From contig NZ_RCHV01000002.1 in NCBI RefSeq assembly GCF_003665095.1, positions 62,001 to 126,000 of the forward strand: 64,000 nt of DNA, in the 5' to 3' direction. Shown here in pieces: positions 1-9,186 of the stretch. The stretch is from Streptomyces sp. Z26. GTDB taxonomy: Bacteria > Actinomycetota > Actinomycetes > Streptomycetales > Streptomycetaceae. Numbering within the stretch: position 1 is the stretch's first letter; each line of letters begins with the position of its first letter. Position numbers and translations under genes: made by a program. Below the pieces are notes generated by a model, which did not search any database, was not told the DNA's origin, and saw nothing but the letters and a program-made list of their open reading frames with translations.

Positions 1-3000
1 CACCTGGGTGACCTCGCAGGAAGGCGCCGATCCGGCCGCCGCTTCCCACACCCTCACCCACCACGTACTCGACCTCGTCCAGACCGTGCTGGCCGACGAA
101 CAAGAGCCCCGCCTCGTCCTCCTCACCCAACACGCCATGACCACCACCCCCAACGACGAGCGGGCCGACCTGGCCGCCGCCTCCGTCTGGGGCCTCATCC
201 GCACCGCCCAAACCGAACAACCCGACCGCTTCACCCTCATCGACACCGACGGCACCGACGCATCGTTGAACGCCGTCCCCGCCGCACTCACCTCCAGCGA
301 ACCGCAGTTGGCGCTCCGCGACGGGAAGCTCCTCGCTCCCCGCCTCGCCCGCGCCACCAGCGAGAACGACAGCGAGCAGGCGACGTTCAGCCCGGACAAG
401 ACCGTCCTACTGACCGGTGGTACGGGTGCGTTGGGCACCCTCCTGGCCCACCACCTCGTCGAGAATCACGGGGTGCGGCACCTGCTGCTGGTCAGCCGCC
501 GTGGTGAACAGCCCGGGAGCACACTGGTCGCGGACCTCGCCGCGCTCGGTGCGCAAGCCAGGATCGCGGCGTGTGACACCGCCGACCGGGACGCCCTGGA
601 AACCCTCCTGGCCACCCTCCCCGCGGAGCACCCGTTGGGTTCGGTGATCCACTGCGCGGGCACCCTGGACGACGGCCTGATCACCGGTCTCGACCACACC
701 CGCCTGGACACCGTCCTGCGCCCCAAGACCGACGCGGCGTGGAACCTGCACGAGCTGACCTACGCGACCGAGTTGGACGCGTTCGTGATGTTCTCCTCCG
801 CCGTGGGCACCCTCGGTGGCCCCGGACAGGCCAACTACGCGGCCGCGAACAGCTTCCTCGACGCCCTCGCCCAACACCGCCACACCCAGGGCCTTCCGGC
901 GAAATCCCTCGCCTGGGGCCTGTGGGAGGGCGGTATGGCCGACACCCTCGACGAAGCCGACCGCGCCCGCATGAGCCGGACCGGGCTGCTGCCCATGCCC
1001 GCCGACCGCGGCCTGGCCCACTTCGACACCGCGCTCACCGCACCCGCGGCGACCGTCGTGCCCGCCAAGCTCGACCTGACCGGTCTGCGCACCCGCGCCG
1101 CCACCGCACCCGTCGCGTCGATCTTCCGTGGCCTGGTCCGCACCCCCATGCGCGCCGCCGCGAAGGCCACCACCGCCACAGGGGACGCGGGGAGTCTCCA
1201 GCAGTCCCTCACCGGCCGCCCCGAAGCCGAACAGACCAAGGCGATCATGGACTTCGTCCGTGGCCACGTCGCCACCGTCCTCGGCTACAGCTCCCCCGAA
1301 GCCATCACTCCCGACAGTTCCTTCAAGGAACTCGGCTTCGACTCCCTCAGCTCCGTCGAGCTGCGCAACACCCTCAACAAGGCGTCCGGGATGCGCCTCC
1401 CCTCCACCCTCCTCTTCGACTACCCCACCCCCGCCTCCCTCACCGCCCACATCCGCACCGAACTGGTCGGCAGCGAACAGACCGACTCCGCGACGAAGAC
1501 CCGCGGACCCGCCCGCACCCCACGCCGTAAGGGCGACGCCTCGGAACCCATCGCGATCGTGGGTATCGGTTGCCGCTTCCCCGGCGGCGCCACCACCCCC
1601 GAGGGCCTGTGGCAGCTCGTCGCGGAAGGCCGCGACGCCGTCGGCTCCTTCCCCGAGAACCGGGGCTGGGACGTCGAAGGACTCTACGACCCCGACCCCG
1701 ACGCCGGAGGCAAGACCTACGCCCGCGAAGGCGGCTTCCTCTACGACGCCGACCGCTTCGACCCCGACTTCTTCGACATCACCCCTCGCGAAGCCCTCGC
1801 ACTCGATCCCCAGCAGCGGCTTCTCCTCGAAACGACGTGGGAGGCGTTCGAGAGTGCGGGTATCGAGCCCGCGTCCCTGCACGGCAGCTCCACCGGCGTC
1901 TTCGCCGGAGTCGTCACCCAGGAGTACGTGTCCCTGACGCACCACGGCAGTGAACGCGTCGAGGGCTACCTCCTCACCGGCACGACCGCCAGCGTGGCGT
2001 CCGGACGTGTCGCCTACACCTTCGGCCTCGAAGGCCCCGCCGTCACCGTCGACACCGCCTGCTCCTCCTCCCTCGTCGCCCTCCACCAGGCGTGCCAGGC
2101 GATCCGGAACAGCGAGTGCGACATGGCCCTCGCCGGTGGCGCGACCGTCATGGCGAACGCGGGTATGTTCCTGGAGTTCAGCCGCCAGCGTGGCCTCTCC
2201 CCCGACGGCCGCTGCAAGTCCTTCGCCTCCGCCGCCGACGGCGTCGCCTGGGCCGAGGGTGTCGGCATGGTCCTCCTGGAACGCCTCTCCGACGCCCAGG
2301 CCAACGGGCACCCCGTCCTCGCCGTGATCCGGGGCTCCGCCGTCAACCAGGACGGCGCCTCCAACGGCCTCACCGCCCCCAACGGCCCGTCCCAGCAGCG
2401 CGTCATCCACGCCGCCCTCGCCCAGGCCGGACTCACCACCGCCGACGTCGACGCCATCGAAGGCCACGGCACCGGCACCAAACTCGGCGACCCCATCGAA
2501 GCCCAGGCCCTCCTGGCCACCTACGGCCGGGACCGGGACACCGACAACCCCCTGTGGCTCGGCTCGTTCAAGTCGAACATCGGCCACGCCCAAGCAGCCG
2601 CAGGCATCGGCGGCGTCATCAAGATGGTGCAGGCCATGCGCCACGAGACACTGCCGCGGACCCTGCACGTCGACGAACCCAGCCCGCACATCGACTGGGA
2701 CGGCACCGTCCAACTCCTCACCGAGGAACAGCCCTGGCCCGCCGGGAACAAGCCCCGCCGCGCCGCCGTCTCCTCCTTCGGCATCTCCGGCACCAACGCG
2801 CACCTCATCATCGAGGACGCACCCCAGCCGAAGAACCACACCAAGCCCGTCGAACCGCGCCCCGCGCAGGTCCCCTGGCTCCTCTCCGGCAAAACCGAGG
2901 AAGCCCTCCGCGACCAAGCCCAACGCCTCCTCGACCACATCACCGAACACCCCGAACTGCCCCTGACGGAGGCGGCACACGCCCTCGCCACGACCCGCAC

Positions 3001-4600
3001 CCACTTCGCCCACCGCGCGGCACTGACCCCCTCCGACCGGGACGGGCTCACGCGGGCGCTGCGTGCCCTCACCCGTCGTGAGTTCTCGAACGATCTGGTC
3101 ACGGGCGCCACTCACCGGGGCAGGACCGCGTTCCTGTTCACCGGGCAGGGTTCGCAGCGGGCGGCCATGGGGCGCCGTCTCCACGCCACGTATCCCGTGT
3201 TCGCCACCGCGTTCGACGAGGTGTGCGCGGCGCTGGACACCCACCTGGAGGCCGAACGCCCGCTGAAGGACGTCGTGTTCGACGACGACCCGACGCTCCT
3301 GAACCGCACCGCCTTCACCCAGCCCGCGCTGTTCGCCCTGGAGACCGCGCTCCACCGCCTCGTCACCTCCTTCGGGATCACCCCCGACTACGTGACCGGC
3401 CACTCCATCGGCGAACTCACCGCAGCCCACGTCGCGGGCGTCCTCTCCCTCGACGACGCCTGCCGCCTGGTCGCCGCACGCGGCACCCTCATGCAGGCCC
3501 TCCCCGCCACCGGCGCCATGCTGTCGGTCCGCGCCACCGAGGACGCCGTACTCCCCCTCCTCGAAGGCAAGGAACAGGCCGTAGCCGTCGCGGCGGTCAA
3601 CGGACCCGACTCCCTCGTCCTGTCCGGCGACGACGACGCCGTCACCGACATCGAGAACGCCCTCGCCCAACGCGGCGTCAAGACGCGCCGCCTGACCGTC
3701 TCCCACGCGTTCCACTCACCGCACATGGACGCGATGCTGGACGACTTCGAACGCGTCGCCGACAAGCTCACCTTCCACGCGCCGCGGATACCCGTGGTCT
3801 CCAACCTCACCGGCGAGTTGGCGGACGCCGACGAGATCACCACCCCCGCCTACTGGGCCCGGCACGTCCGGGAGGCCGTCCGCTTCCACGACGGCGTACG
3901 CGCCCTCCACCGCCACGGGGTACGGCACTTCCTGGAGCTGGGCCCCGACGGCACCCTCACCGCCATGGCACGCGAGGGCCTGCCCCACGACGCCACGGAC
4001 CTCACCCTCGCTCCCGTGCTGCACCGGGAGCGGGACGAGGCGCACACGTTCCTCACCGCGCTCGGTACGGCCCACGCCCACGGCATCGCCGTCGACTGGA
4101 CCCCCGTCTTCGGCGAGGACGCCGCCGCACACGTGCAACTGCCCACCTACCCCTTCCAGCGCCAGAGCTACTGGCTGGACACCAGGACGGTCACCGGCAC
4201 ACCCTCCGGCCTGGGTCTGGAACCGGCCGCGCACCCGATGCTGTCCACGCACACGGAACTCCCGGACGGGACGCACCTGTTCACCGGGCGGCTGTCGCTG
4301 AACACCCATCCGTGGCTGGCCGACCACCTGGTGCACGGCACGGTCGTGCTGCCGGGCGCGGCCGTCGTGGAGCTCGCCCTGTACGCCGCCCAGACGGTCG
4401 GCGTGGACGAGATCGCGGAGCTGGTCCTCAACTCGCCGGTCCTCTTCGATCCGAAGGCGGCCGTGCTGTTCCAGATCATCGTCGGCCCCGAGCAGGCCGG
4501 GGGCCGTACGTTCACCATGAGGTCCCGGGCGGAGGACGACCACGCCTGGGTGACCAACGCGAGCGGGGACCTGGCGCTCGTACGGGAGCTGGCCGGGTGA
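1..4600 (+). CDS. Type I modular polyketide synthase, 5' end outside window, ends inside a DH domain
   Basis: The reading frame is open from base 2, so the start lies upstream of the window. Domains in order: KR (structural part from about nt 20; NADPH motif GGTGALG near nt 415; catalytic Ser and YAAAN near 796-850), ACP (GFDSL near 1336), KS (Cys in DTACSSSL near 2050; His in EGHGTGT and NIGHA), AT (GHSIGE near 3400; HAFH at 3704-3715), then the N-terminal half of a DH (HxxxGxxxxP at 4325-4354). The LDDG motif in the KR suggests a B-type reductase. HAFH in the AT is the usual malonyl-CoA signature. The protein stops about 125 residues into the DH. The second hotdog half with the catalytic Asp, and any KR, ACP or thioesterase of this module, are missing. 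The final module therefore cannot work alone; it may be a remnant, or the rest may be supplied elsewhere. Confidence 0.95.
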   Translation, partial: TWVTSQEGADPAAASHTLTHHVLDLVQTVLADEQEPRLVLLTQHAMTTTPNDERADLAAASVWGLIRTAQTEQPDRFTLIDTDGTDASLNAVPAALTSSEPQLALRDGKLLAPRLARATSENDSEQATFSPDKTVLLTGGTGALGTLLAHHLVENHGVRHLLLVSRRGEQPGSTLVADLAALGAQARIAACDTADRDALETLLATLPAEHPLGSVIHCAGTLDDGLITGLDHTRLDTVLRPKTDAAWNLHELTYATELDAFVMFSSAVGTLGGPGQANYAAANSFLDALAQHRHTQGLPAKSLAWGLWEGGMADTLDEADRARMSRTGLLPMPADRGLAHFDTALTAPAATVVPAKLDLTGLRTRAATAPVASIFRGLVRTPMRAAAKATTATGDAGSLQQSLTGRPEAEQTKAIMDFVRGHVATVLGYSSPEAITPDSSFKELGFDSLSSVELRNTLNKASGMRLPSTLLFDYPTPASLTAHIRTELVGSEQTDSATKTRGPARTPRRKGDASEPIAIVGIGCRFPGGATTPEGLWQLVAEGRDAVGSFPENRGWDVEGLYDPDPDAGGKTYAREGGFLYDADRFDPDFFDITPREALALDPQQRLLLETTWEAFESAGIEPASLHGSSTGVFAGVVTQEYVSLTHHGSERVEGYLLTGTTASVASGRVAYTFGLEGPAVTVDTACSSSLVALHQACQAIRNSECDMALAGGATVMANAGMFLEFSRQRGLSPDGRCKSFASAADGVAWAEGVGMVLLERLSDAQANGHPVLAVIRGSAVNQDGASNGLTAPNGPSQQRVIHAALAQAGLTTADVDAIEGHGTGTKLGDPIEAQALLATYGRDRDTDNPLWLGSFKSNIGHAQAAAGIGGVIKMVQAMRHETLPRTLHVDEPSPHIDWDGTVQLLTEEQPWPAGNKPRRAAVSSFGISGTNAHLIIEDAPQPKNHTKPVEPRPAQVPWLLSGKTEEALRDQAQRLLDHITEHPELPLTEAAHALATTRTHFAHRAALTPSDRDGLTRALRALTRREFSNDLVTGATHRGRTAFLFTGQGSQRAAMGRRLHATYPVFATAFDEVCAALDTHLEAERPLKDVVFDDDPTLLNRTAFTQPALFALETALHRLVTSFGITPDYVTGHSIGELTAAHVAGVLSLDDACRLVAARGTLMQALPATGAMLSVRATEDAVLPLLEGKEQAVAVAAVNGPDSLVLSGDDDAVTDIENALAQRGVKTRRLTVSHAFHSPHMDAMLDDFERVADKLTFHAPRIPVVSNLTGELADADEITTPAYWARHVREAVRFHDGVRALHRHGVRHFLELGPDGTLTAMAREGLPHDATDLTLAPVLHRERDEAHTFLTALGTAHAHGIAVDWTPVFGEDAAAHVQLPTYPFQRQSYWLDTRTVTGTPSGLGLEPAAHPMLSTHTELPDGTHLFTGRLSLNTHPWLADHLVHGTVVLPGAAVVELALYAAQTVGVDEIAELVLNSPVLFDPKAAVLFQIIVGPEQAGGRTFTMRSRAEDDHAWVTNASGDLALVRELAG

Positions 4601-4606
4601 GCCCAC

Positions 4607-4659
4607 GGGGTCGGGGGAACGGGTCGTGGTCCGGGTGACGGCCCGTTCCCCCTGACCCC
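4607..4659 (+). terminator. Hairpin directly after the PKS stop codon
   Basis: The arms 4607-4623 (GGGGTCGGGGGAACGGG) and 4642-4659 pair almost perfectly, with one bulged base. The hairpin starts seven bases after the PKS stop. No U-tract follows, which is usual for Streptomyces terminators. Its presence suggests that transcription is meant to end here despite the truncated DH. Confidence 0.6.
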
Positions 4660-4679
4660 GGCGCGGTAGGGAACGTACG

Positions 4680-4721
4680 GAGGCCGGTCGGCCCGCGGTG
4701 GCTCGCGGGCCGACCGGCCTC
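4680..4721. terminator. Perfect 18-bp stem-loop between convergent genes
   Basis: The arms 4680-4697 (GAGGCCGGTCGGCCCGCG) and 4704-4721 are exact reverse complements around a 6-base loop. The hairpin lies between the 3' ends of the PKS gene and the MerR gene, so it probably serves both strands. Confidence 0.75.
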
Positions 4722-4763
4722 GGGCGTTCCGCGCGCGGGGGCCACCCGGCCGCGTACCGGCGC

Positions 4764-5531
4764 TCAGATGGTGTCCCGTGCCCGGCGCGCCACGGTCTCC
4801 AGGGCGCGGCGTACCGCGGCCGACTGGGCCGGGGCCAGGTCCCCGAAGAGCGCGTCCGCCGCGACGCCCCCGGTGCCGGAGGGTCCAGCCCCGCCGGGCA
4901 GGTACGCGGCCAGCCCGTCCGGCAGCAGCGCCGCGAGTTCCGCCGCGACGGTGCTGACGCGCGGGTCCCGGGTGGACGCGTCCGCGAGGTCGTCCAGGAG
5001 CGCGTAGACCGTGTCCGCCTGCCCCCGCATCCCCTCCAGGAGCGCCATGAGTCCGGCGCGCTGCTCGGCGGGGAGTACGCCGTCGAGGTACGCGAGGTGG
5101 TCGCGGTCCTTCGCCGCCATGGGCGACTCCCGTACGTCCCCGTCGAGTTCCGCCAGCAGCCTGGTGACCTCGGGCGACAGCGGCCCGCCGTCCGCGAGGC
5201 GCCCGGCGCGCGCCTCGGCGAGTACGGCGCGCAGCCGCGTACGCCGTTCCCTGAGCGCCGCCTCCTGCCGTCCCAGGCTCTCGTCGAGCCCTTCCAGGAC
5301 CTCGACCAGTTCCCGCCCCCGGTCGTCCGTGAGGACGTCGCGCACCTCCTCCAGCGCGAGGCCCAGCTCGGTGAGGCGTCTGATCCGGGCGAGTACGACG
5401 GCCTCGCGCAGGCCGTAGTCCCGGTAGCCGTTGCCCAGTCGTACGGGCTCGGGCAGCAGCCCCTGGTGGTGGTAGTGGCGTACGGCCCGCGGGGTGACCC
5501 CGACGAGCGCGGCGACCTCGCTGATGCGCAT
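4764..5531 (-). CDS. MerR-family transcriptional regulator
   Basis: 255 residues. The N-terminus is a MerR winged helix (MRISEVAALVGVTPRAVRHY, then the wing GNGYRDYG), followed by a long dimerisation helix rich in Arg and Glu. The C-terminal 130 residues are not a recognised drug- or metal-binding domain, and no Cys metal site is visible. The gene is divergent from the SnoaL-like gene at 5682. Two equal dyads in the gap suggest autoregulation and control of that neighbour. The ligand cannot be read from the sequence. Confidence 0.9.
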   Translation of the reverse strand: MRISEVAALVGVTPRAVRHYHHQGLLPEPVRLGNGYRDYGLREAVVLARIRRLTELGLALEEVRDVLTDDRGRELVEVLEGLDESLGRQEAALRERRTRLRAVLAEARAGRLADGGPLSPEVTRLLAELDGDVRESPMAAKDRDHLAYLDGVLPAEQRAGLMALLEGMRGQADTVYALLDDLADASTRDPRVSTVAAELAALLPDGLAAYLPGGAGPSGTGGVAADALFGDLAPAQSAAVRRALETVARRARDTI

Positions 5532-5548
5532 GGGCCCAGTACAGACCC

Positions 5549-5567
5549 TGACGCCACGGCAACGTCA
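5549..5567. promoter_or_regulatory. Likely MerR operator, promoter side of the merR gene
   Basis: TGAC (5549-5552), 11 bases, then GTCA (5564-5567), 18 bp upstream of the MerR start. It has the same arms and spacing as the dyad at 5597-5615. A long spacer between short arms is typical of MerR-family sites lying between -35 and -10. Confidence 0.55.
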
Positions 5568-5595
5568 ACACGGCGCGGGCCCGCGCGCGACCGCC

Positions 5596-5615
5596 TTGAC
5601 CCTGCCGCGACGTCA
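5596..5615. promoter_or_regulatory. Likely MerR operator, promoter side of the SnoaL-like gene
   Basis: TTGAC at 5596-5600 is followed by 11 bases and GTCA at 5612-5615, repeating the geometry of the dyad at 5549. The TTGAC arm could also be the -35 element of a plus-strand promoter for the gene at 5682. Confidence 0.55.
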
Positions 5616-5681
5616 GGGATTCCACTGGGCGTGCCCGGTCGCCGTACCGCGACCGGCGAACCCCCGGAAAGGACGGGTCAC

Positions 5682-6110
5682 GTGACCACCACGCCCGAGC
5701 AGAACATCGCCCTCGTACGCACCGCCTACCGGGCGATGGAGAACGGTGATCTCGACGCCGCCGTCGGGATGCTCACCGAGGACTTCCTCGCCCACGTCCA
5801 CGGCGCCGCCGAGCCCCTCCCCGGCCGTGACGTGTGGCGTTACGGCGCGCAGGGGATGCGGGACGCCTTCCCCGACCTGACGATCACCGTGCGGGACATC
5901 TTCGCCACGGGCGACAAGGTGACGGTCCTCGTGCTCATGGAGGGCACCCATCAGGGCGCGTTCCAGCAGTTCGAGGCCAGCGGCGCGCGGGTCGCGTTCC
6001 GCAGCGTGGAGGTCTACCGCGTGGCGGGCGGCCGGATCGCGGAGGAGTGGGTCGCGCCCGACCTCCTCCAGCTCATGCAGCAGATCGGTGCCGCGCCGGT
6101 CGGTCTCTGA
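5682..6110 (+). CDS. SnoaL-like / ester cyclase family protein
   Basis: 142 residues from a GTG start preceded by a GGAAAGGA ribosome binding site. The pattern is a small alpha+beta barrel of the NTF2/SnoaL type: N-terminal helix with LVRTAYRAMENGDLDAAVGML, then DFLAHV, a central AFPDLTITVRDIFATGDKVTV segment that includes the usual DxxxxF/DKV pair, and a C-terminal strand GGRIAEEWVAPD. Members include polyketide cyclases and many uncharacterised proteins. It is probably controlled by the divergent MerR regulator. Lying close to a PKS does not by itself prove a role in cyclisation. Confidence 0.8.
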   Translation: MTTTPEQNIALVRTAYRAMENGDLDAAVGMLTEDFLAHVHGAAEPLPGRDVWRYGAQGMRDAFPDLTITVRDIFATGDKVTVLVLMEGTHQGAFQQFEASGARVAFRSVEVYRVAGGRIAEEWVAPDLLQLMQQIGAAPVGL

Positions 6111-6254
6111 GCGGCGGTCTCCCGTGGCGGGTGCGCGGCCGCCGTACGGGACGCGCGCCCGCCGTACGGAGCGTTCCTGGTTGAGCGCCGGGAACCGGGG
6201 CAGAGGCTGTTGCACGCTCAACGAGCCAGCCCGTCACGGCACTTGGAGGAAACG

Positions 6255-6458
6255 ATGAGTTCGACCGACCGGTGGCACGTCGTCCCGCGGAGCCGCGTCG
6301 TCAGTGTGTGCCTGCTGATCGCCGGTGTCCTCACGCTGATCAGTTCCGGCAGCCAGTTGGCCGACGGCGTGGCCGCGCTGCCGCTCGTCGCGGCCGTCCT
6401 CGCCGTCGTCGTCATCGGCTTCTCCCTGGTGGGGCTCGTACGGTCCCCGGCCCGGTGA
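6255..6458 (+). CDS. Small membrane protein, two predicted helices
   Basis: 67 residues from ATG, with a strong GGAGGAAA ribosome binding site 6 bases upstream. Two hydrophobic segments are visible (about residues 15-30 and 39-60) separated by a short SSGSQLADG loop. There are no catalytic motifs and I do not recognise a family. A longer upstream start at 6210 lacks a good ribosome binding site. Confidence 0.65.
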   Translation: MSSTDRWHVVPRSRVVSVCLLIAGVLTLISSGSQLADGVAALPLVAAVLAVVVIGFSLVGLVRSPAR

Positions 6459-6582
6459 CGCGGCGCGGGCCGGGGCGGTGGCGGGTTCGGACGCGTACCG
6501 GCGGCGAGGAGGGGAACCCCGGACCGGGGACGGCCCGCGCGTGCGGGTCGGCCGAGGACGCAGCGGACACGAGGAGGACGCC

Positions 6583-6951
6583 GTGGGAGCCGGACCGGTA
6601 CGAGTGGTGGGCGCGGCGACCGCCGCTTACGGCGTAGGGGTGCTCGTCCGCCCGGAGCTGATGGCGCGCCCCTGCGGGCTGACCGACGAGGACGGGTCCG
6701 TGCCCGCCGCCACGGCGCTGCTGATCCGCGCCCTGGGGGCCCGGGACGCCGCGGTCGGCGTCGCCATGGTGGCGGCGGGGGACGGGTCGGCGCGGCGGAC
6801 GGCGACCGCGTGCCGCGTGGTCTCCGACGTCGCCGACGCCGTACTGCTGGGCACCCTGCTCCCCGACCCGGCGGCGCGCCGCAAGGCGGCGGTCGTCGCC
6901 GGTGTCTGGGGAGCGCTCTGCGCGGCGGCGGGGCTGGCCGCGGACAGCTGA
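6583..6951 (+). CDS. Small integral membrane protein (DUF4267-like)
   Basis: 122 residues from GTG, with GAGGAGG just upstream. The sequence has several Ala/Val-rich helices, a charged RPELMARPCG stretch and the segment LLIRALGARDAAVGVAMV. This pattern resembles small DUF4267 membrane proteins; the family call is tentative. The function is unknown. A longer in-frame start at 6478 is possible but has no ribosome binding site. Confidence 0.6.
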   Translation: MGAGPVRVVGAATAAYGVGVLVRPELMARPCGLTDEDGSVPAATALLIRALGARDAAVGVAMVAAGDGSARRTATACRVVSDVADAVLLGTLLPDPAARRKAAVVAGVWGALCAAAGLAADS

Positions 6952-6964
6952 CAGGATGAGCGGC

Positions 6965-7189
6965 ATGGACACCGTGAAGCTGGAACTCGCCGCACAGCGC
7001 CACAAGGAGGCCGCCGCGGCCCTCGACGCCGCGGAGAGCGATCTGCGCGACGAGGCCGTCGCCGCTCTCCGCCAGGACCCGGCCGCGGCCCCGGACGTGC
7101 GGGGCGCCGATATGGCGGAGGTGGCACGTGTCACCGGCTGGACGGAGGAGCAGATCGCGTTGCTCGTACGGGCCGCCGGGTCGCGGTAG
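6965..7189 (+). CDS. Small hypothetical protein with helix-turn-helix-like tail
   Basis: 74 residues. The first half is a charged helix (LAAQRHKEAAAALDAAESDLRD). The second half (ADMAEVARVTGWTEEQIALLVR) has the spacing of a helix-turn-helix. The start at 6965 is favoured because AGGA lies 8 bases upstream; ATG at 6956 would add three residues. It sits just upstream of the SPFH operon but is separated from it by the tandem operators. No function is recognised. Confidence 0.6.
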   Translation: MDTVKLELAAQRHKEAAAALDAAESDLRDEAVAALRQDPAAAPDVRGADMAEVARVTGWTEEQIALLVRAAGSR

Positions 7190-7213
7190 CCGGAGGCGCG
7201 CCTCACCCCTCTT

Positions 7214-7264
7214 ATCGTCAGCTTGACGATTCATGGAGAGCCCCCTTATCGTCAACATGACGAC
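7214..7264. promoter_or_regulatory. Two tandem operator dyads before the SPFH gene
   Basis: Site 1 is ATCGTCA-GCT-TGACGAT (7214-7230), a perfect 7-bp inverted repeat. Site 2 is ATCGTCA-ACA-TGACGAC (7248-7264), with six of seven pairs. Their centres are 34 bp apart and site 2 ends 15 bp before the SPFH start codon. The repeat strongly suggests a dedicated dimeric regulator, which is not encoded next to the sites. Confidence 0.7.
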
Positions 7265-7279
7265 ATCAGGGGGTCCTCC

Positions 7280-8293
7280 ATGGCCGACATCACCCGGCGC
7301 CTCGGCTGGCGCCATCTGCGTTCCGCGCCCACCGCGCACATCCGCCACCACCGGCACGGCCGTCTCGTCCACGACGGCCGGGGCATCGGCTTCTGGTACC
7401 GGTCGCTGTCGGCCGCGCTCAGCGAAGTGCCGGTCGACGACCGCGAGTTGGCGATGGCCTTCCACGCCCGTACGGCCGACTTCCAGGACGTCACCGTGCA
7501 GGCCACCGTCACGTACCGGATCAGCGACCCCGCCCAGGCGGCCGACCGGCTCGACTTCTCCGTGGACCCCGACACGGGCACCTGGCGCGGCACCCCCCTG
7601 GAGCAGATCGCCACGCTCCTGACCGAGACCGCGCAGCAGCACGCGTTGGACGTCCTGACGGGCATCCCGCTGGCCGACGCGCTGGCGAACGGCGCCGCCC
7701 GCGTACGGGAACGGGTCGCCGCCGGGCTCGCCGCCGAGCCGCGCCTGCCCGCCACCGGCATCGACGTGGTGACCGTACGCGTCGTCGCGATCCGCCCCGA
7801 GGCCGAGGTGGAACGCGCCCTGCGCACCCCCGCCCGCGAGCGGATCCAGCAGGAGGCGGACCGGGCCACGTACGAGCGCCGGGCCGTCGCCGTGGAACGT
7901 GAGCGCGCCATCGCCGAGAACGAGCTGGCCAGCCGCATCGAACTGGCCCGCCGAGAGGAGCAGCTGGTCGAGCAGCGCGGCACCAACAGCCGCCGCGAGG
8001 CGGAGGAGGAGGCGGCGGCCGACGGCGTGCGGGCCGAGGCCCAGGCCGCCCGCACCACCCGGCTCGCCCGCGCGGACGCCGAGGCGACGCGCGCCAAGGG
8101 CGCCGCCCGCGCCGAGGCGCAGGCCGCGTGGCTGCGGGCGCATGGCGAGACCGACCCCGCCACGCTGCACGCGCTGGCGGCCACCCGGGCGGCGGAGAAC
8201 CTGCCGCGGATCGACAGCGTCACGCTCTCCCCCGACGTCCTCGGCGCCCTGCTCGGCAGGCTCGGACGCCCCTCGGCCGGGACCGACGCGTGA
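7280..8293 (+). CDS. SPFH / band 7 domain protein
   Basis: 337 residues. The first 180 match the SPFH pattern: beta-rich start with an R-H-x-G segment, DRELAMAFHARTADFQDVTVQATVTYRI-type strand, then a helical TLLTETAQQHALDVL block and a GIDVVTVRVVAIRPEAEVERAL segment. After this comes a long Arg/Glu/Ala coiled coil (about 185-290), as in stomatin and flotillin relatives. No membrane anchor is visible, so it may act in the cytosol. ATG 7280 is chosen over an upstream TTG at 7223, which lies inside the operator. The stop overlaps the next start (GTGA), so the two genes are translationally coupled. Confidence 0.85.
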   Translation: MADITRRLGWRHLRSAPTAHIRHHRHGRLVHDGRGIGFWYRSLSAALSEVPVDDRELAMAFHARTADFQDVTVQATVTYRISDPAQAADRLDFSVDPDTGTWRGTPLEQIATLLTETAQQHALDVLTGIPLADALANGAARVRERVAAGLAAEPRLPATGIDVVTVRVVAIRPEAEVERALRTPARERIQQEADRATYERRAVAVERERAIAENELASRIELARREEQLVEQRGTNSRREAEEEAAADGVRAEAQAARTTRLARADAEATRAKGAARAEAQAAWLRAHGETDPATLHALAATRAAENLPRIDSVTLSPDVLGALLGRLGRPSAGTDA

Positions 8294-9186
8294 GCCTGGC
8301 GCCGCGTGCCGTGCTGGTGCACCGCAGGACGGAGTACGAGGAGCTGCTCGCGCGGCACGGTACGCACGGGCAGGCCGCGTTCTTCCTCTCCAGCCGGGGC
8401 CAGTCGGTCGACGAGGTCGTCCGCCGTCACGAGCGCACCCGGCGGGCGCTCCAGGAGGTGGCGGCGGCCGTACCGCTGACCTGGCGCAGCTGCCGGGTGG
8501 AACGGGCCGACCTGGACCGCTTCCTGTTCGCGCCGGAGGACGTGGTGGTCGCCGTCGGGCAGGACGGGCTGGTCGCCAACACCGCGAAGTACCTCGCCGG
8601 GCAGCCCGTGGTCGGCATCGACACCGACCCGGGGCGCAACCCGGGCGTGCTCGTCCGCCACCGCTGCGCCGACACGGCCGCCCTGCTGCGTGCCGCGGCC
8701 GCCGGGCAGGGGGCGGAGGAGCTGACCATGGTCGAGGCCGTCGCCGACGACACCCAGCGGCTGCTGGCGCTCAACGAGATCCACCTCGGCCCGCCCGGCC
8801 ACCAGACCGTCCGCTACCTCCTCGCCCCGGGTGAGGAGGGTGACCCGGTCGAGGCGCAGGCGTCGTCGGGTGTGCTGGTCGGGACCGGTACGGGCGCGAC
8901 CGGCTGGCTGCGCTCCCTCTGGTCGCAGCGCGGGGGCACCACCCCGCTGCCCGCGCCCCGCGATCCGCGCCTGGTGTGGTTCGTACGGGAGGCGTGGCCC
9001 TCCCCGACGACCGGGACGTCGTACGTCAGCGGGGAGTTGGGGCGCGGCCAGGAGCTGCGGCTGACCGTGGAGTCGGACCGCCTCACGGCCTTCGGGGACG
9101 GGATGGAGGGCGACGCGATGGAGCTGGCGCGGGGGCAGACCGTACGGCTGTCGGTCGCGGGCACCTCGTTGCGGCTCGTCACGTGA
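8290..9186 (+). CDS. NAD-kinase-like protein with altered nucleotide motif
   Basis: 298 residues from GTG. Three landmarks of the ATP-NAD kinase fold are present in order: VVAVGQDG (G90-G93) where true NAD kinases have GGDG, LNE (161-163), and GTGTGATGW where the family has a TPTGST-type loop; a late FGDGME also fits. The Asp of GGDG is kept but the second Gly is Gln, and the Ser/Thr loop is changed. The enzyme may use another substrate or act as a sensor. It is coupled to the SPFH gene by a 4-base overlap and its end overlaps the convergent gene by 8 bp. Confidence 0.75.
   Translation: MSLAPRAVLVHRRTEYEELLARHGTHGQAAFFLSSRGQSVDEVVRRHERTRRALQEVAAAVPLTWRSCRVERADLDRFLFAPEDVVVAVGQDGLVANTAKYLAGQPVVGIDTDPGRNPGVLVRHRCADTAALLRAAAAGQGAEELTMVEAVADDTQRLLALNEIHLGPPGHQTVRYLLAPGEEGDPVEAQASSGVLVGTGTGATGWLRSLWSQRGGTTPLPAPRDPRLVWFVREAWPSPTTGTSYVSGELGRGQELRLTVESDRLTAFGDGMEGDAMELARGQTVRLSVAGTSLRLVT

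Noticed and set aside
407-3715. Very long minus-strand open frame opposite the PKS gene
   Set aside because: It is the antisense shadow of the PKS codons: composition is Gly/Val/Glu-rich without domains, and the plus strand has clear catalytic motifs.
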